Source: Flavilitoribacter nigricans DSM 23189 = NBRC 102662
Lineage (GTDB): Bacteria > Bacteroidota > Bacteroidia > Chitinophagales > Saprospiraceae
Assembly (NCBI RefSeq): GCF_002646595.1
Contig: NZ_PDUD01000023.1
Coordinates: forward strand, 124,001 to 188,000
Direction: 5' to 3'
Length of the DNA stretch: 64,000 nt
The notes under the pieces were generated by a model, which saw only the letters and a list, made by a program, of their open reading frames with translations, was not told the DNA's origin and ran no database searches. The position numbers and the translations under genes were made by a program. How positions within the stretch are numbered: the first letter of the stretch is position 1; the number at the start of each line of letters is the position of its first letter. Shown in pieces: positions 18,540 to 27,688 of this stretch.

Positions 18540-19652
18540 ATGCAAATGAAAAGATCTTTTTGGTTACTAGTCCTCGCTATTGCTATTGTTAGTTGCCAGT
18601 CGGCCGGTAAAGAAGTATCGGAAGAAATGGCCGATACCGGTGAAGTAGCAGTAGACAGTCTGCGCTACGAGGGAGAAGCCCATATCAGTAATATCCGCCA
18701 GCTGACCTTTGGCGGTGATAATGCGGAAGCCTATTTTAGTTTTGATGATTCCAAACTGGTTTTCCAGGCTACCAATCCCAACTGGGGTGCGGAGTGTGAT
18801 CAGATCTTCTACATGCCGGTTTCCGGAACGGACGGCAGCCAGCCACCGCTGCTCAGCACGGGTGAGGGCCGTACGACCTGCGCCTTCTTTATGCCCGGTG
18901 ACACCAGTGTGCTTTACGCTTCGACCCACGCGGCGGATGCGGCCTGCCCCGAAGCGCCCCGTACGCTGAACGGCAAATACGTCTGGCCGGTATTCCCGAC
19001 TTTCGATATTTACATTTCGAACCTGCAGGGCGAGGTCATTCAGCAACTGACCGACGAGCCGGGCTACGATGCCGAAGCTACCCTCTCTCCGGACGGCAGC
19101 AAGATCGTATTTACTTCCGATCGCTCCGGTGACCTGGAACTTTATACCATGAATGTGGACGGTACCGATGTACGCCAGATCACCGATTCGCTGGGCTACG
19201 ACGGCGGCGCTTTCTTTTCGCCGGACGGCAGCAAGCTGGTGTGGCGCGCTTCCCGGCCCAAGACGGACGAAGCGGTAAAAGTGTATAAAGACCTGCTGGC
19301 CGAAGGAATGGTACAGCCGACCGATATGGAGATCTACATCGCGAATGTGGACGGCTCGGATGTCAAGCGACTGACGAGCCTGGGGAAAGCCAACTGGGCG
19401 CCCTATTTTCACCCTTCCGGTGAGAAGATCCTGTTTTCTTCCAACCACCATTCTCCCGAGGGAGGACGGCCGCAATTCAACCTGTTTGCGATGAACCTGG
19501 ACGGAACGGGCCTGGAGCAGATCACCTTCGACAGCGTTTTCGATGCCTTCCCGATGTTCTCACGGGATGGGAAGAAACTCATCTTTGCGTCTAACCGCAA
19601 CAATGGAGGCACGCGGGATACGAACCTGTTCCTGGCGGACTGGAACGATTGA
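18540..19652 (+). CDS. TolB-like beta-propeller lipoprotein (PD40 repeats)
   Basis: 370 residues. A lipoprotein signal ends IVSC near residue 18. The body is a run of PD40/TolB-type propeller blades with repeated SPDGSKIVF..S..SG..ELY.MNVDG signatures (for example residues 180-260). It contains several Cys in the first blades. The ATG at 18540 was chosen because it places the signal peptide at the N-terminus; a second ATG lies two codons later. It is probably a periplasmic scaffold or sensor; no enzymatic residues are recognised. Confidence 0.85.
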   Translation: MQMKRSFWLLVLAIAIVSCQSAGKEVSEEMADTGEVAVDSLRYEGEAHISNIRQLTFGGDNAEAYFSFDDSKLVFQATNPNWGAECDQIFYMPVSGTDGSQPPLLSTGEGRTTCAFFMPGDTSVLYASTHAADAACPEAPRTLNGKYVWPVFPTFDIYISNLQGEVIQQLTDEPGYDAEATLSPDGSKIVFTSDRSGDLELYTMNVDGTDVRQITDSLGYDGGAFFSPDGSKLVWRASRPKTDEAVKVYKDLLAEGMVQPTDMEIYIANVDGSDVKRLTSLGKANWAPYFHPSGEKILFSSNHHSPEGGRPQFNLFAMNLDGTGLEQITFDSVFDAFPMFSRDGKKLIFASNRNNGGTRDTNLFLADWND

Positions 19653-19753
19653 TGATCGGGTGCTGTGATGGTCTGCATGCAATCCGATGGGCCGGGAATA
19701 AAAAATACCGGTCATCATAGTAGCAGATCATCACAGCATCATTATCTTGTGCT

Positions 19754-20932
19754 ATGCTTATCCAATTTCCACCATCTTTTTTCTGGGGAAGTTCTACCTC
19801 CGCCGCCCAGATCGAAACGGCCTCGGACCATAACTGGCTTGGCTTCAAGGCGAAAGATGGCAGTGTTTTCGACCGGACGATCGATCACGAACTACGCCGG
19901 CAGGAAGATCTGGAATACATCTGTCAGTTTGGAAAAGTATACCGGTGCGGCATCGACTGGGCCCGCCTGCAACCGGAACCCTTCGGCCTTTTCGATCAGG
20001 AAGCCGTCGATGAATACCAGGAATTTTTCGCCCATCTCCGGGATCGGGGGATGACCGTCATGCTGGTGTTGCATCACTTCGCCAATCCCATCTGGTTCGA
20101 AGAACGGGGCGGCTGGCTGGAAGAAAATAACATTAGTGCTTACACGGACTACGTGCAGAAATGCGTGGAGCATTTCGGGCTGTATGTCAGTCACTGGAAT
20201 ACGTTCAACGAACCCAATGTTTACGCCGGGGCGGCTTTTTTCCTGGGGCAATTCCCGCCGCACAAAAAGAGTCTGCGCAAGGCGAACCGGGTACTCAATT
20301 ATCTGGGACAGGCCCATCAAATCGCCTATGATCTCATCAAAGACCAGTTCCCGGATGATCAGGTAGGCATCTCATTCAATACCGCCTGGTTTGACGCCAC
20401 CCATCCGCTGGGCCGGATCCCGGCCTATCTGGTGGATCGCTGGTTTCACCGGAAAGCCGCGCGCTATTTCACCAGTGTGGATTTTTGGGGACTGAGTTAC
20501 TACGCTTATGTACCGTTCAATCCCAAGCCCATCACCGAGATCGAGCAACCGGGGAAACTGAAAAAAATGGGGATCCCGCACGATAAAATGTGGGGGTATA
20601 AACCGGAAGGACTGGGCATCATGCTGCGGCGTTTCCACAAGTGGTTTAAAAAGCCCCTGATCGTTATCGAGAACGGCATCTGTACGGATGATCCCCAGGT
20701 GCGGATCCAGAGTATCAAAGATTATCTGCAGGTGATCGACGGTGTCATGGAAGAGGGTATCCCCATCTTAGGGTATATCCACTGGAGTACTTTTGATAAT
20801 TTTGAGTGGAATCTTGGTCTGTCCTACCGCTTTGGGCTGGTAGCCGTTCATCCCGAAACGAAAGAGCGTACCATGACCCCCGCCGGGGAGTTTTATGCGG
20901 AATTGACGCAGACGCGGCGGTTGTATCTATAG
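19754..20932 (+). CDS. Glycoside hydrolase family 1 beta-glycosidase
   Basis: A compact GH1 enzyme of 392 residues (the family is usually about 450), cytosolic with no signal peptide. The N-terminal FFWGSSTSAAQIE is the family signature. The acid/base Glu is in WNTFNEPN (near residue 152) and the nucleophile Glu in IVIENGI (near residue 307). WSTFDNFEW near the end is the substrate-binding segment. It would hydrolyse beta-linked disaccharides. It starts 101 bases after the TolB-like gene and 68 bases before a barrel gene in the same direction. Confidence 0.93.
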   Translation: MLIQFPPSFFWGSSTSAAQIETASDHNWLGFKAKDGSVFDRTIDHELRRQEDLEYICQFGKVYRCGIDWARLQPEPFGLFDQEAVDEYQEFFAHLRDRGMTVMLVLHHFANPIWFEERGGWLEENNISAYTDYVQKCVEHFGLYVSHWNTFNEPNVYAGAAFFLGQFPPHKKSLRKANRVLNYLGQAHQIAYDLIKDQFPDDQVGISFNTAWFDATHPLGRIPAYLVDRWFHRKAARYFTSVDFWGLSYYAYVPFNPKPITEIEQPGKLKKMGIPHDKMWGYKPEGLGIMLRRFHKWFKKPLIVIENGICTDDPQVRIQSIKDYLQVIDGVMEEGIPILGYIHWSTFDNFEWNLGLSYRFGLVAVHPETKERTMTPAGEFYAELTQTRRLYL

Positions 20933-21000
20933 CAGTTTGGGAACAGGCCTTTGGATCTGTAAGCGAAAGATTATGTTCTAAAATACATTACCGTATCCCC

Positions 21001-21813
21001 ATGAAAACCCTGCTCGCTTTCATTCTTGCCCTTGGTTTCGGGTTGATCCTGCCCGCACAGAATGGTGTATTCATTGCTACCAATGCCCGGAGTATCGGCC
21101 TGGGAGGGAGTGGAGTAGCCGCAAGTGGACTGGCCAGTCTGGGCAACAATCCAGCCGGATTAGCGGATCTGGAAAACTGGGGTGCAGGCGTTCAGGCCGA
21201 ACAGCGTTTCCTGCTTTCCGAACTGCAACTGCTCACTGCGGCCGGTGCGCTCCCCACGGCATCCGGTAGCTTCGGCTTACAGATCAATTATTTCGGTTTT
21301 GAAGCGTATAATGAGCAGAAGATCGGGCTGACCTACGCCCGGAAGCTTTTTGATCAGCTGTATCTCGGCGCGCAGGTAGGAGTGTTCAATACCCGGATCC
21401 CGGAGTATGGTTCGCGGGCGCTGGTCACTTTCGATGTGGGACTGCTGGCTCCCATCAGCCGGGAGATCACCTTTGGTTTTCAGCTCATCAACCCGATGCG
21501 GATGGAGATCATCGACGGAGAATACCTGGCCACCGTCCTGCGTTTCGGTCTGGATTACCAACCGGCGGAAAAGATCCATTTACTGGCGGAAGTGGAAAAG
21601 GATATCCAACAGCCCGTTCGCGTACATGCCGGCCTGGAATACCGGATCGTAGACCCGCTATACCTGCGACTGGGAGTAGCTACCGAACCGGTATCGATGA
21701 GTTTTGGCTTCGGTTACGTACTGGCGGGCGGCCTGGCGATTGACGTGGCGGCCAGTTACCATCAGATCCTGGGTTTTACCCCGGCCCTGGGCATCACTTA
21801 TCGGGGAGAATAA
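21001..21813 (+). CDS. PorV/PorQ-like outer-membrane beta-barrel
   Basis: 270 residues with a signal peptide ending LPAQ near residue 19. The N-terminal ARSIGLGGSGVAASG and GNNPAGLADL segments are typical of the PorV/PorQ (UPF0164-like, FadL-fold) family associated with type IX secretion in Bacteroidota. The remainder has regular beta-strand alternation. The ATG at 21001 gives a clean signal peptide. A role in type IX secretion or cargo transfer is plausible because a T9SS cargo protein is encoded at 45.5 kb, but this is inference. Confidence 0.72.
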   Translation: MKTLLAFILALGFGLILPAQNGVFIATNARSIGLGGSGVAASGLASLGNNPAGLADLENWGAGVQAEQRFLLSELQLLTAAGALPTASGSFGLQINYFGFEAYNEQKIGLTYARKLFDQLYLGAQVGVFNTRIPEYGSRALVTFDVGLLAPISREITFGFQLINPMRMEIIDGEYLATVLRFGLDYQPAEKIHLLAEVEKDIQQPVRVHAGLEYRIVDPLYLRLGVATEPVSMSFGFGYVLAGGLAIDVAASYHQILGFTPALGITYRGE

Positions 21814-21854
21814 ATTCCGAAATCAACCAGCCAAACTTCACCACTGGATCTTAT

Positions 21855-22274
21855 CTAGGCATTCGGCACCTTGGCCGTAGCAAACAGGCGTTTAATACTG
21901 AATCGTCCGCTGCCGTTCACCCAAACCATCAGTAGTCCACCGGTGATGGCAATATTTTTCATAAACATAATGGCCTGTAGCCGTTCCTCATCGGGCGGAT
22001 CGTTCCAGAAGGAATGAACGATAAAGGTAACGGGTACCCAGTAAAGCAGTAGCATAAAAGCGCCGAGACTGGCCCGGTAACCGGAAAGGATCATCAAACC
22101 ACCGAGCACCAGCACCGCAATGGCACTGAAGAGCAGAAAGTCCTGCTGCCAGTTAATACCATATTCCGTCATGGTCGCTTTGGTGGCTTTCATGTAAAAG
22201 ATGGAATCGTAAGCTTCGTACAGGAAAATAAAGGACAGGAAAATACGACCGAGGAGATCACCAATATCTTTCAT
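21855..22274 (-). CDS. DoxX-family membrane protein
   Basis: 139 residues with four hydrophobic segments (about 8-24, 46-64, 70-88 and 108-124), matching the four-helix DoxX family. The function is unresolved; family members are linked to thiosulfate or redox processes. It is convergent with the barrel gene at 21813 with only about 40 bases between them. Upstream lies the GNAT gene in the same direction, after a 186-base gap. Confidence 0.8.
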   Translation of the reverse strand: MKDIGDLLGRIFLSFIFLYEAYDSIFYMKATKATMTEYGINWQQDFLLFSAIAVLVLGGLMILSGYRASLGAFMLLLYWVPVTFIVHSFWNDPPDEERLQAIMFMKNIAITGGLLMVWVNGSGRFSIKRLFATAKVPNA

Positions 22275-22460
22275 TATGGTTTCTTGTTTGGTTGGTTAGT
22301 AGTTCGTTTCGGAAATTCATGGTGGCTGGCTGCAAAAGTAAGATTAAAAATGAATTTTTGGCGGGTAATTGTCCGTCGGTAGCGGGACCTTTCAACGAAA
22401 CTACCATTCGTTTTTTCGCCAAAAAAACACTCAAATTCCGGGCCTGCTACTGGCATCCCT

Positions 22461-22943
22461 CTATAAGTCCATCGTCAGTGTGATCCGGTCGCGGCAGCGG
22501 ATGCCGTTTTCCCAGATGGGCTCGGGATAATTCCGGATAAAGAAATCGGTATCGATCTGCCGGATGCGGAAACCGGTCTTTTGGTACAGGTACAACTGGC
22601 CGATACTGGAATTACCCGTCCGGATCAGTAAGGTCCGGGCCCCGGCGGCGGTCGCCCGCCGGATGGCTTCCCGTAGCAGTCGGCTGCCGAGCCCGTTTCC
22701 CTGCAAGTCCGCCCGGACGGCAATGTTCTTTATTTCGTACTCCCGATCTCCCAGGTCCTGCAATACCAGGCAGGCGACCGGTATTCCATTCTGCTCGAGG
22801 AGCAGTAGGTCAGATCTAAACAGATAGATGCTGATTAGGTCCCAATGGGGATCCGCAAGCTGGAGCAACGCCCGCAGTTGCGGAGATACCTCCGCTACTT
22901 GCTGCGGGTGCATGATCCGCGTGGTGAGATGGGAAAGCTTCAT
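22461..22943 (-). CDS. GNAT family N-acetyltransferase
   Basis: 160 residues. The acetyl-CoA-binding segment occurs as VRADLQGNGLGSRLLREAIR (motif Q/RxxGxG/A), followed by a beta-alpha pair ending LYQKTGFRI. The ATG at 22943 was chosen because it starts just before the first strand; a longer form beginning at 23015 would overlap the neighbouring flavoprotein gene. The substrate is unknown. It follows the flavoprotein gene by 53 bases and is probably co-transcribed. Confidence 0.85.
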   Translation of the reverse strand: MKLSHLTTRIMHPQQVAEVSPQLRALLQLADPHWDLISIYLFRSDLLLLEQNGIPVACLVLQDLGDREYEIKNIAVRADLQGNGLGSRLLREAIRRATAAGARTLLIRTGNSSIGQLYLYQKTGFRIRQIDTDFFIRNYPEPIWENGIRCRDRITLTMDL

Positions 22944-22996
22944 GGTAATTGCCGGATATTCGGGCGCTACAGATGCAATGGTCGTATAGACTACTA

Positions 22997-24559
22997 CTAC
23001 ACTTCCACCCGCCATTTTTGTACGGCGCGAGCCACATTCTGCCCATCCATAGCGGCGGAGATGATCCCACCCGCGTAGCCGGCGCCCTCCCCGCAGGGAA
23101 ATAGTCCCAACACGTCGTCGTGCATGTAAGTTTGGGGATTGCGGGGAATCCGAACGGGAGAACTCGTGCGGCTCTCTGTACCGATCACATTGGCCTCTTC
23201 CGTGTAGTAGCCCCGCATTTTGCGACCGAAGGTCTGGACGGCCTCCCGCAGCCGGGTGTAGATGCCGGACGGCAATAATTCGTGCAGAGGAGCCGGATAA
23301 AGTCCCGGAATGTAGGAGGAATCGGGCAGGTCCGCCGACAGTTTGCCCTGAACAAAATCCGGCAATCGCTGGGCCGGGGCCCGCTGACTGCCGTCCCCGT
23401 ACTGAAATAGTTTTTGTTCTACGGCCCGCTGGAGTTCCAGCGCGGCAAAAACGCCCTTGTTTTGGTAAGGTTCCAGGTCTTCCATGTCGATGGCGACCAC
23501 CGTCCCCGAATTGGCGTAGGGAGAATCCCGCCGGGATAAAGACATACCGTTCACCACGATCTCACCGGGAGCGGTAGCGGCAGGCACCACCAAACCACCC
23601 GGACACATACAAAAGGAGAACACTCCACGGCCGTCCACCTGGCAGGCCAGCCGATAGCTGGAAGCCGGCAGATGTTCATCCCGGGGTGACTGGTTATACT
23701 GAATGCGATCGATCAGCGGTTGGGGATGTTCAATACGTACGCCCAGCGCAAAGGGTTTGGCTTCGAGGCTGACCCCCCTACGATCGAGCAGGTAGTAAAT
23801 ATCGCGGGCGGAGTGACCGGTGGCCAGAATAACGGAATCCGCGAGATATTCATCCCGGTCGTTGACCACCACTCCCCGGACTTTCCCCCCGTCGAGGATC
23901 AGATCGGTGACCCAACTGTCGAAATGTACCTCGCCGCCGTAGTGCCGGATCGTTTCCCGGATATTGGCCACGATCTGCGGTAACTTGTTGGAACCGATAT
24001 GGGGGTGAGCGTCGATCATAATATCGGAAACGGCGCCGTGTTCTACCAGCAGTCGCAGGGCTTTTTCGATATTTCCCCGTTTGTGCGAGCGCGTATACAG
24101 CTTTCCGTCGGAATACGTACCGGCACCTCCTTCACCGAAACAGTAGTTGGAATGCGGATTAACTTCGCCGAACTGTTGGATGCCGCGCAGATCCCGGCGA
24201 CGGGAACGGACGTCTTTTCCCCGGTCAAAAACGATGGGTTTCAGTCCGAGCTCGATCAGCTCCAAAGCGGCGAAATAACCGGCAGGGCCGGCGCCGACAA
24301 TGAGGACCGGTTCTTTTTTCGAAACATCCTGAAAACGTTCGAGAATGGCGGGTTCGGCGGTGGGCTGTTCATCGATATAAACGGCTACCCGCAGCCGGAA
24401 AAAGGGGCGTGAACCCCGCGCGTCGATCGATCGGCGCAATTGCTGAACATCCTTTACCCGTCCTGCGGGAACACCGCTTTTTTTAACGGCACGCTGACGG
24501 ATAACTTCCGGATTGGCCGCCTCTTCGGGCAGCAATTTTAGTTCAAGTTCCTTGATCAC
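22997..24559 (-). CDS. COG2509-type FAD-dependent dehydrogenase
   Basis: 520 residues. An N-terminal domain of about 80 residues (residues 1-80) precedes the FAD Rossmann motif VLIVGAGPAGYFAALE (GxGxxG at 89-94). The motif ATGHSARD lies near residue 250, a serine/proline-rich substrate domain follows, and the C-terminus has GEGAGYAGGIISAAMDG, which contacts FAD. The substrate is not known. The start is GTG at 24559; no ATG lies in a suitable position. Confidence 0.9.
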   Translation of the reverse strand: MIKELELKLLPEEAANPEVIRQRAVKKSGVPAGRVKDVQQLRRSIDARGSRPFFRLRVAVYIDEQPTAEPAILERFQDVSKKEPVLIVGAGPAGYFAALELIELGLKPIVFDRGKDVRSRRRDLRGIQQFGEVNPHSNYCFGEGGAGTYSDGKLYTRSHKRGNIEKALRLLVEHGAVSDIMIDAHPHIGSNKLPQIVANIRETIRHYGGEVHFDSWVTDLILDGGKVRGVVVNDRDEYLADSVILATGHSARDIYYLLDRRGVSLEAKPFALGVRIEHPQPLIDRIQYNQSPRDEHLPASSYRLACQVDGRGVFSFCMCPGGLVVPAATAPGEIVVNGMSLSRRDSPYANSGTVVAIDMEDLEPYQNKGVFAALELQRAVEQKLFQYGDGSQRAPAQRLPDFVQGKLSADLPDSSYIPGLYPAPLHELLPSGIYTRLREAVQTFGRKMRGYYTEEANVIGTESRTSSPVRIPRNPQTYMHDDVLGLFPCGEGAGYAGGIISAAMDGQNVARAVQKWRVEV

Positions 24560-24645
24560 TCCGTGAATCTTATAGTACAGTTATGTGAATTATCACCGAT
24601 CAAAAGAAAAATGGAATGTTCCTATTTTGACCGGGGTGCGGCGGA

Positions 24646-25113
24646 TCATTTTTCCTCTTCTGTTTTGGGCGGTCGGGCCCAGAGCTTTTCGCCTTTCTGC
24701 TCAAAATTCTTGGGTACAAAGATACGGACAGTGATCCGTTCTTCGCATTCTCCGAATTTTGTGCGTATCCGCTTGCGCTCGGTATCCTTGGACAGGAGCG
24801 ACATCAGTTCCGTGCTGTTGGAATCAGAAACGATGGTGTAGCGCTCGTTCTTCAGGAAGAACTGGAGTACACTTTCCGAAGCCTGGTACAATTGCACCTG
24901 GGTTTCCGTCATCAACTGGTTACCCGCCCAGGTTTCCACGGTATAAGGATCCACCAGGTCGATGAGGACCTGATCGATGCTATCCAGCTGGAAAGTCTGG
25001 TGCTGCGTGTGTTTGAGCTGGGCCGACAGGCTAAGCGTAGCGGTCAGGAGCAACAGCAAGGTCATTCCTGAAGTTTTCAAAAATTGGTTCTTTAAGGCAA
25101 GTCGTTTCAACAT
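24646..25113 (-). CDS. Secreted protein of unknown function
   Basis: 155 residues with an N-terminal hydrophobic segment ending SLSAQ near residue 32, consistent with export. The mature part is polar, contains one Cys, and ends in a basic/acidic tail. The early segment (DQVLIDLVDPYTVETWAGNQ) recalls the start of DUF2807-type adhesin repeats, but the similarity is too weak for assignment. It lies between kdsA and the flavoprotein gene on the same strand. Confidence 0.65.
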   Translation of the reverse strand: MLKRLALKNQFLKTSGMTLLLLLTATLSLSAQLKHTQHQTFQLDSIDQVLIDLVDPYTVETWAGNQLMTETQVQLYQASESVLQFFLKNERYTIVSDSNSTELMSLLSKDTERKRIRTKFGECEERITVRIFVPKNFEQKGEKLWARPPKTEEEK

Positions 25114-25178
25114 GTTGGGATGGTTTATCTCATTAGAACGTTACGGATCGGGCTTTGTTTTTCAGACAGCCGTCAGGA

Positions 25179-26000
25179 TCAGGATAATACGGCTGCTTCC
25201 CGGATCCGGACGAGTTTTTCCAATAATCCTTCCAGCCGTTCCAGCGGCAGCATATTCGCTCCGTCGGATTTGGCTTCGGCGGGCCGGGGGTGCGTTTCAA
25301 TGAACAGGCCGTCGACACCCGCCGCGATCCCGGCTTTGGCCACCGTTCCGATCAGGGCCGGCCGGCCTCCGGTAACGCCGCTGGGCTGGTTGGGTTGTTG
25401 CAGGGAATGGGTACAGTCCAGCACCACCGTAGCCCCGAAGGACTGCATGGTGGGAATACCGCGGTAATCGATCACCAGATCCTGGTAACCGAAGGTCGTA
25501 CCTCTTTCGGTCAGAATAACTTTTTCGTTTCCGGATTCGGTAACTTTTTCCATAGCGAATTTCAGGGCCTCGGCGCTGACGAACTGCCCTTTTTTGACAT
25601 TGACTACCTTGCCCGTTTCCGCTGCCGCCTGCAGCAAACTGGTCTGCCGGCAGAGAAAGGCCGGAATCTGCAAAATATCGACATAGGCGGCGGCCATGGC
25701 CGCTTCGGGTTCGGAGTGGATGTCGGTAGTGACGGGGATATCGAATTCCCGGTTCACTTTTGCCAGGATCTCCAGGGCTTTTTCGTCCCCGATACCGGTG
25801 AAGGAATCGATGCGCGAGCGGTTGGCTTTGCGGTAAGAGCCTTTAAAGATATAGGGTATATTCAGTTTGTAGCAAAGATTGGCAACCTGTTCGGCGATCT
25901 CCAGGGCCATGGTTTCGCCCTCAATGGCGCAGGGGCCGGCGATCAGGAAAAACTGCCCGGAATCCAGTGATTTAAGTTTGGGAATCAGCTTGAGGTCCAT
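25179..26000 (-). CDS. kdsA: 3-deoxy-8-phosphooctulonate synthase
   Basis: A 273-residue TIM-barrel enzyme that joins phosphoenolpyruvate and arabinose 5-phosphate to form KDO 8-phosphate for lipopolysaccharide. Signatures are LIAGPCAIEGE (PEP binding), KGSYRKANRSRIDSFTG (substrate loop) and VLDCTHSLQQPN. The length and start match the family. A 9-bp palindrome and a TAnnTTTG-type element lie just upstream. Confidence 0.97.
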   Translation of the reverse strand: MDLKLIPKLKSLDSGQFFLIAGPCAIEGETMALEIAEQVANLCYKLNIPYIFKGSYRKANRSRIDSFTGIGDEKALEILAKVNREFDIPVTTDIHSEPEAAMAAAYVDILQIPAFLCRQTSLLQAAAETGKVVNVKKGQFVSAEALKFAMEKVTESGNEKVILTERGTTFGYQDLVIDYRGIPTMQSFGATVVLDCTHSLQQPNQPSGVTGGRPALIGTVAKAGIAAGVDGLFIETHPRPAEAKSDGANMLPLERLEGLLEKLVRIREAAVLS

Positions 26001-26008
26001 GTATTTTT

Positions 26009-26034
26009 ATTTTGCAGGATGAGCTGCAAAATTA
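26009..26034 (-). promoter_or_regulatory. Palindrome overlapping the putative kdsA promoter
   Basis: ATTTTGCAG and CTGCAAAAT form a perfect 9-bp inverted repeat with a 6-base loop, directly upstream of kdsA. On the minus strand its outer part reads TAATTTTG (26027-26034), a match to the -7 consensus TAnnTTTG. A protein bound to the palindrome would cover the promoter; no clear -33 element was found. Confidence 0.4.
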
Positions 26035-26077
26035 GTAGACTATTTCGATAAAAGGTGAGTTAAAGTGAGAAAGGAGT

Positions 26078-26440
26078 TTACTCTACGTATTGTTGTCGGA
26101 TGACGAGCGCCAGAAAATCGTCGTCCAGTTTCAGGTAGCCGTGTTCGTAGCAGAAATAATAGACATTCCCGGATTTCGTTCGGTATTCGTTGGTGAAGTA
26201 GCTGAATTTAAATCCTTTTTCGAGGAGGGCATCGCGGTGGACCTTGGTCTTTCCCCGGGGATTCAATTCGGCCAGGATGCGGCGATTCTTGCGTAATATG
26301 TTGTTGATATTCCGCATAAAATTGGTCGCATCACTGTTCTGTTTATTGTGAAAAGTACTACGGCAGTGATCCGAACAGAACCTTTTATCTTGGCGGCCGT
26401 GGAAACTTTCTCCACAGACCAGACACGTTTTTTTCTTCAT
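26078..26440 (-). CDS. Small zinc-ribbon protein
   Basis: 120 residues. The N-terminus has a treble-clef-type zinc site, CLVCGESFHG followed by KRFCSDHCR (four Cys, with His nearby), like the DUF2116 type found in nucleic-acid-binding proteins. A basic helix (MRNINNILRKNRRILAEL) follows, then a C-terminal domain rich in Tyr and Phe. The start at 26440 begins directly before the zinc site; an upstream in-frame ATG at 26470 would add ten residues. The function is unknown, possibly DNA or RNA binding. Confidence 0.75.
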   Translation of the reverse strand: MKKKTCLVCGESFHGRQDKRFCSDHCRSTFHNKQNSDATNFMRNINNILRKNRRILAELNPRGKTKVHRDALLEKGFKFSYFTNEYRTKSGNVYYFCYEHGYLKLDDDFLALVIRQQYVE

Positions 26441-26705
26441 GCTTTGAGCGGCGTTTTCGACTAAAAACATGTTTAAAATTCAGTAATCGGCTTTCGAATG
26501 TCCCTTTTCCGCTGACACTTCGTTACGAAAAGTGGCTTGATAGCGCTGCTATCATCCACTTCCCGCGCCTCGTTTCAACCGAAAATGGATCATTCTCACC
26601 ACAAAGACCGAAATCTAAACATGTTCTAAAAACCAACTTCTAAGTTAAGACTTTTTTAAATATTTTGTTTGTAATTGGCGTTATAGCACTGAAAATAAAA
26701 TTAAT

Positions 26706-27134
26706 ATGATGATGAAGTATCGAATCGTGGGCATTTTTGTCCTTCTGATGTTGGGTTTGGGGGTCAACGCACAGGCTCAATCCCGCAAGCAGGCCGAAAA
26801 ACAGGAAGCATCCGCAAAAGCGGAAAAAAAGGAAGGCATTTCCATTTTTAAGAAAAAGTCCGCTTCTAAGGAAGAAGCAGCCAGGGAAAAAGATTACAAG
26901 GAACTAAAAGAAAGTCACAAAAACGCCAAATCGGAAGTGCGGGTTTCCCGTAAGGAACGCAAGGCGGCGGAAGCTAAAGAGCAGGCAGCCCGTGCCAGAG
27001 CGGCGGCGATCCGTGCGGACAAACGCGCGGCCAAAGCCGATAAACGTGCGGATAAAGCGGAAGTGAAAGCGGTTAAGGCCCGCAAGAAATTCATTCAGTT
27101 GCCGACTTCAAAAAAGAAGAACCAAAACCGTTAG
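26706..27134 (+). CDS. Secreted Lys/Ala-rich helical protein
   Basis: 142 residues. A signal peptide ends AQAQ near residue 25. Almost all of the rest is Lys, Ala, Glu and Arg and should form one long charged helix, with a repeated RADKRAAKADKRADKA pattern near residues 103-119. It is strongly basic. Three consecutive ATG codons begin the frame (26706, 26709, 26712); the first is given. It could be an envelope or nucleic-acid-associated protein; nothing identifies a function. Confidence 0.6.
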   Translation: MMMKYRIVGIFVLLMLGLGVNAQAQSRKQAEKQEASAKAEKKEGISIFKKKSASKEEAAREKDYKELKESHKNAKSEVRVSRKERKAAEAKEQAARARAAAIRADKRAAKADKRADKAEVKAVKARKKFIQLPTSKKKNQNR

Positions 27135-27183
27135 CAGAATAGTATTCCGGTCCAAAGGAGTGTAGCCGGGAGAAATGAATAAA

Positions 27184-27269
27184 GCTGCGGGGCCTGATTG
27201 GTATATATTTATCGCCTTTACGGTAAAAAATACGCTAAACGATCACCTTGGTCATTCAGGCCCCGCAGC
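27184..27269. other. 14-bp inverted repeat with a 58-base loop
   Basis: GCTGCGGGGCCTGA at 27184-27197 is exactly inverted at 27256-27269. It lies between the convergent Lys/Ala-rich gene and iscA, ending 8 bases from the iscA stop. The large loop is AT-rich and not repetitive. It is too open for a standard terminator, but could end both transcripts or form a structured RNA. Confidence 0.6.
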
Positions 27270-27277
27270 TCCATGAA

Positions 27278-27604
27278 TTATACCGCAAAACTCTCACCGC
27301 ACGCACAGGTACGGGAAGCATTGGGATTATTGAAGAAGAAGCCCTTTCCTTCCAGGCCTCCGGAAAATTCCAGTGTGGTATTGAACAGATAGAGCATGCT
27401 GCGGAGGTCGGTCACCACCTTCACGCCATTGTCTTCAAAGACCTGATCATCCGCCTTCACCTCGTTGTCAAAATCCATATTATAGGTCAGGCCCGAGCAG
27501 CCACCGCTGGTCACGGACACCCGCACGAAGTGCTCCGGTGTCAATTGATCCTTTATTCTTATCTCTTCGATCCGCTTTTTTGCAGATTCCGCTACATAAA
27601 CCAT
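27278..27604 (-). CDS. IscA/HesB-type iron-sulfur carrier
   Basis: A 108-residue A-type carrier protein that receives and delivers Fe-S clusters. The three conserved cysteines are present: one in SGGCSGLTY and two near the end in RTCACGESF. The length fits the family. It lies third in a minus-strand group behind a cysteine desulfurase gene and a lipoprotein gene, so it is probably expressed with the sulfur donor. Confidence 0.94.
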   Translation of the reverse strand: MVYVAESAKKRIEEIRIKDQLTPEHFVRVSVTSGGCSGLTYNMDFDNEVKADDQVFEDNGVKVVTDLRSMLYLFNTTLEFSGGLEGKGFFFNNPNASRTCACGESFAV

Positions 27605-27688
27605 AGTCGTATGATTGTTCTTTACGCTTTACAAATATAAGAACGTTTTTGATAAGGCTGAGGTTTAATTTGCCCTGCAGCTCTGCCC

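Noticed and set aside
20806-21000. N-terminal extension of the PorV/PorQ-like barrel
   Set aside because: It overlaps the GH1 gene in another frame, and the ATG at 21001 begins a clean signal peptide.
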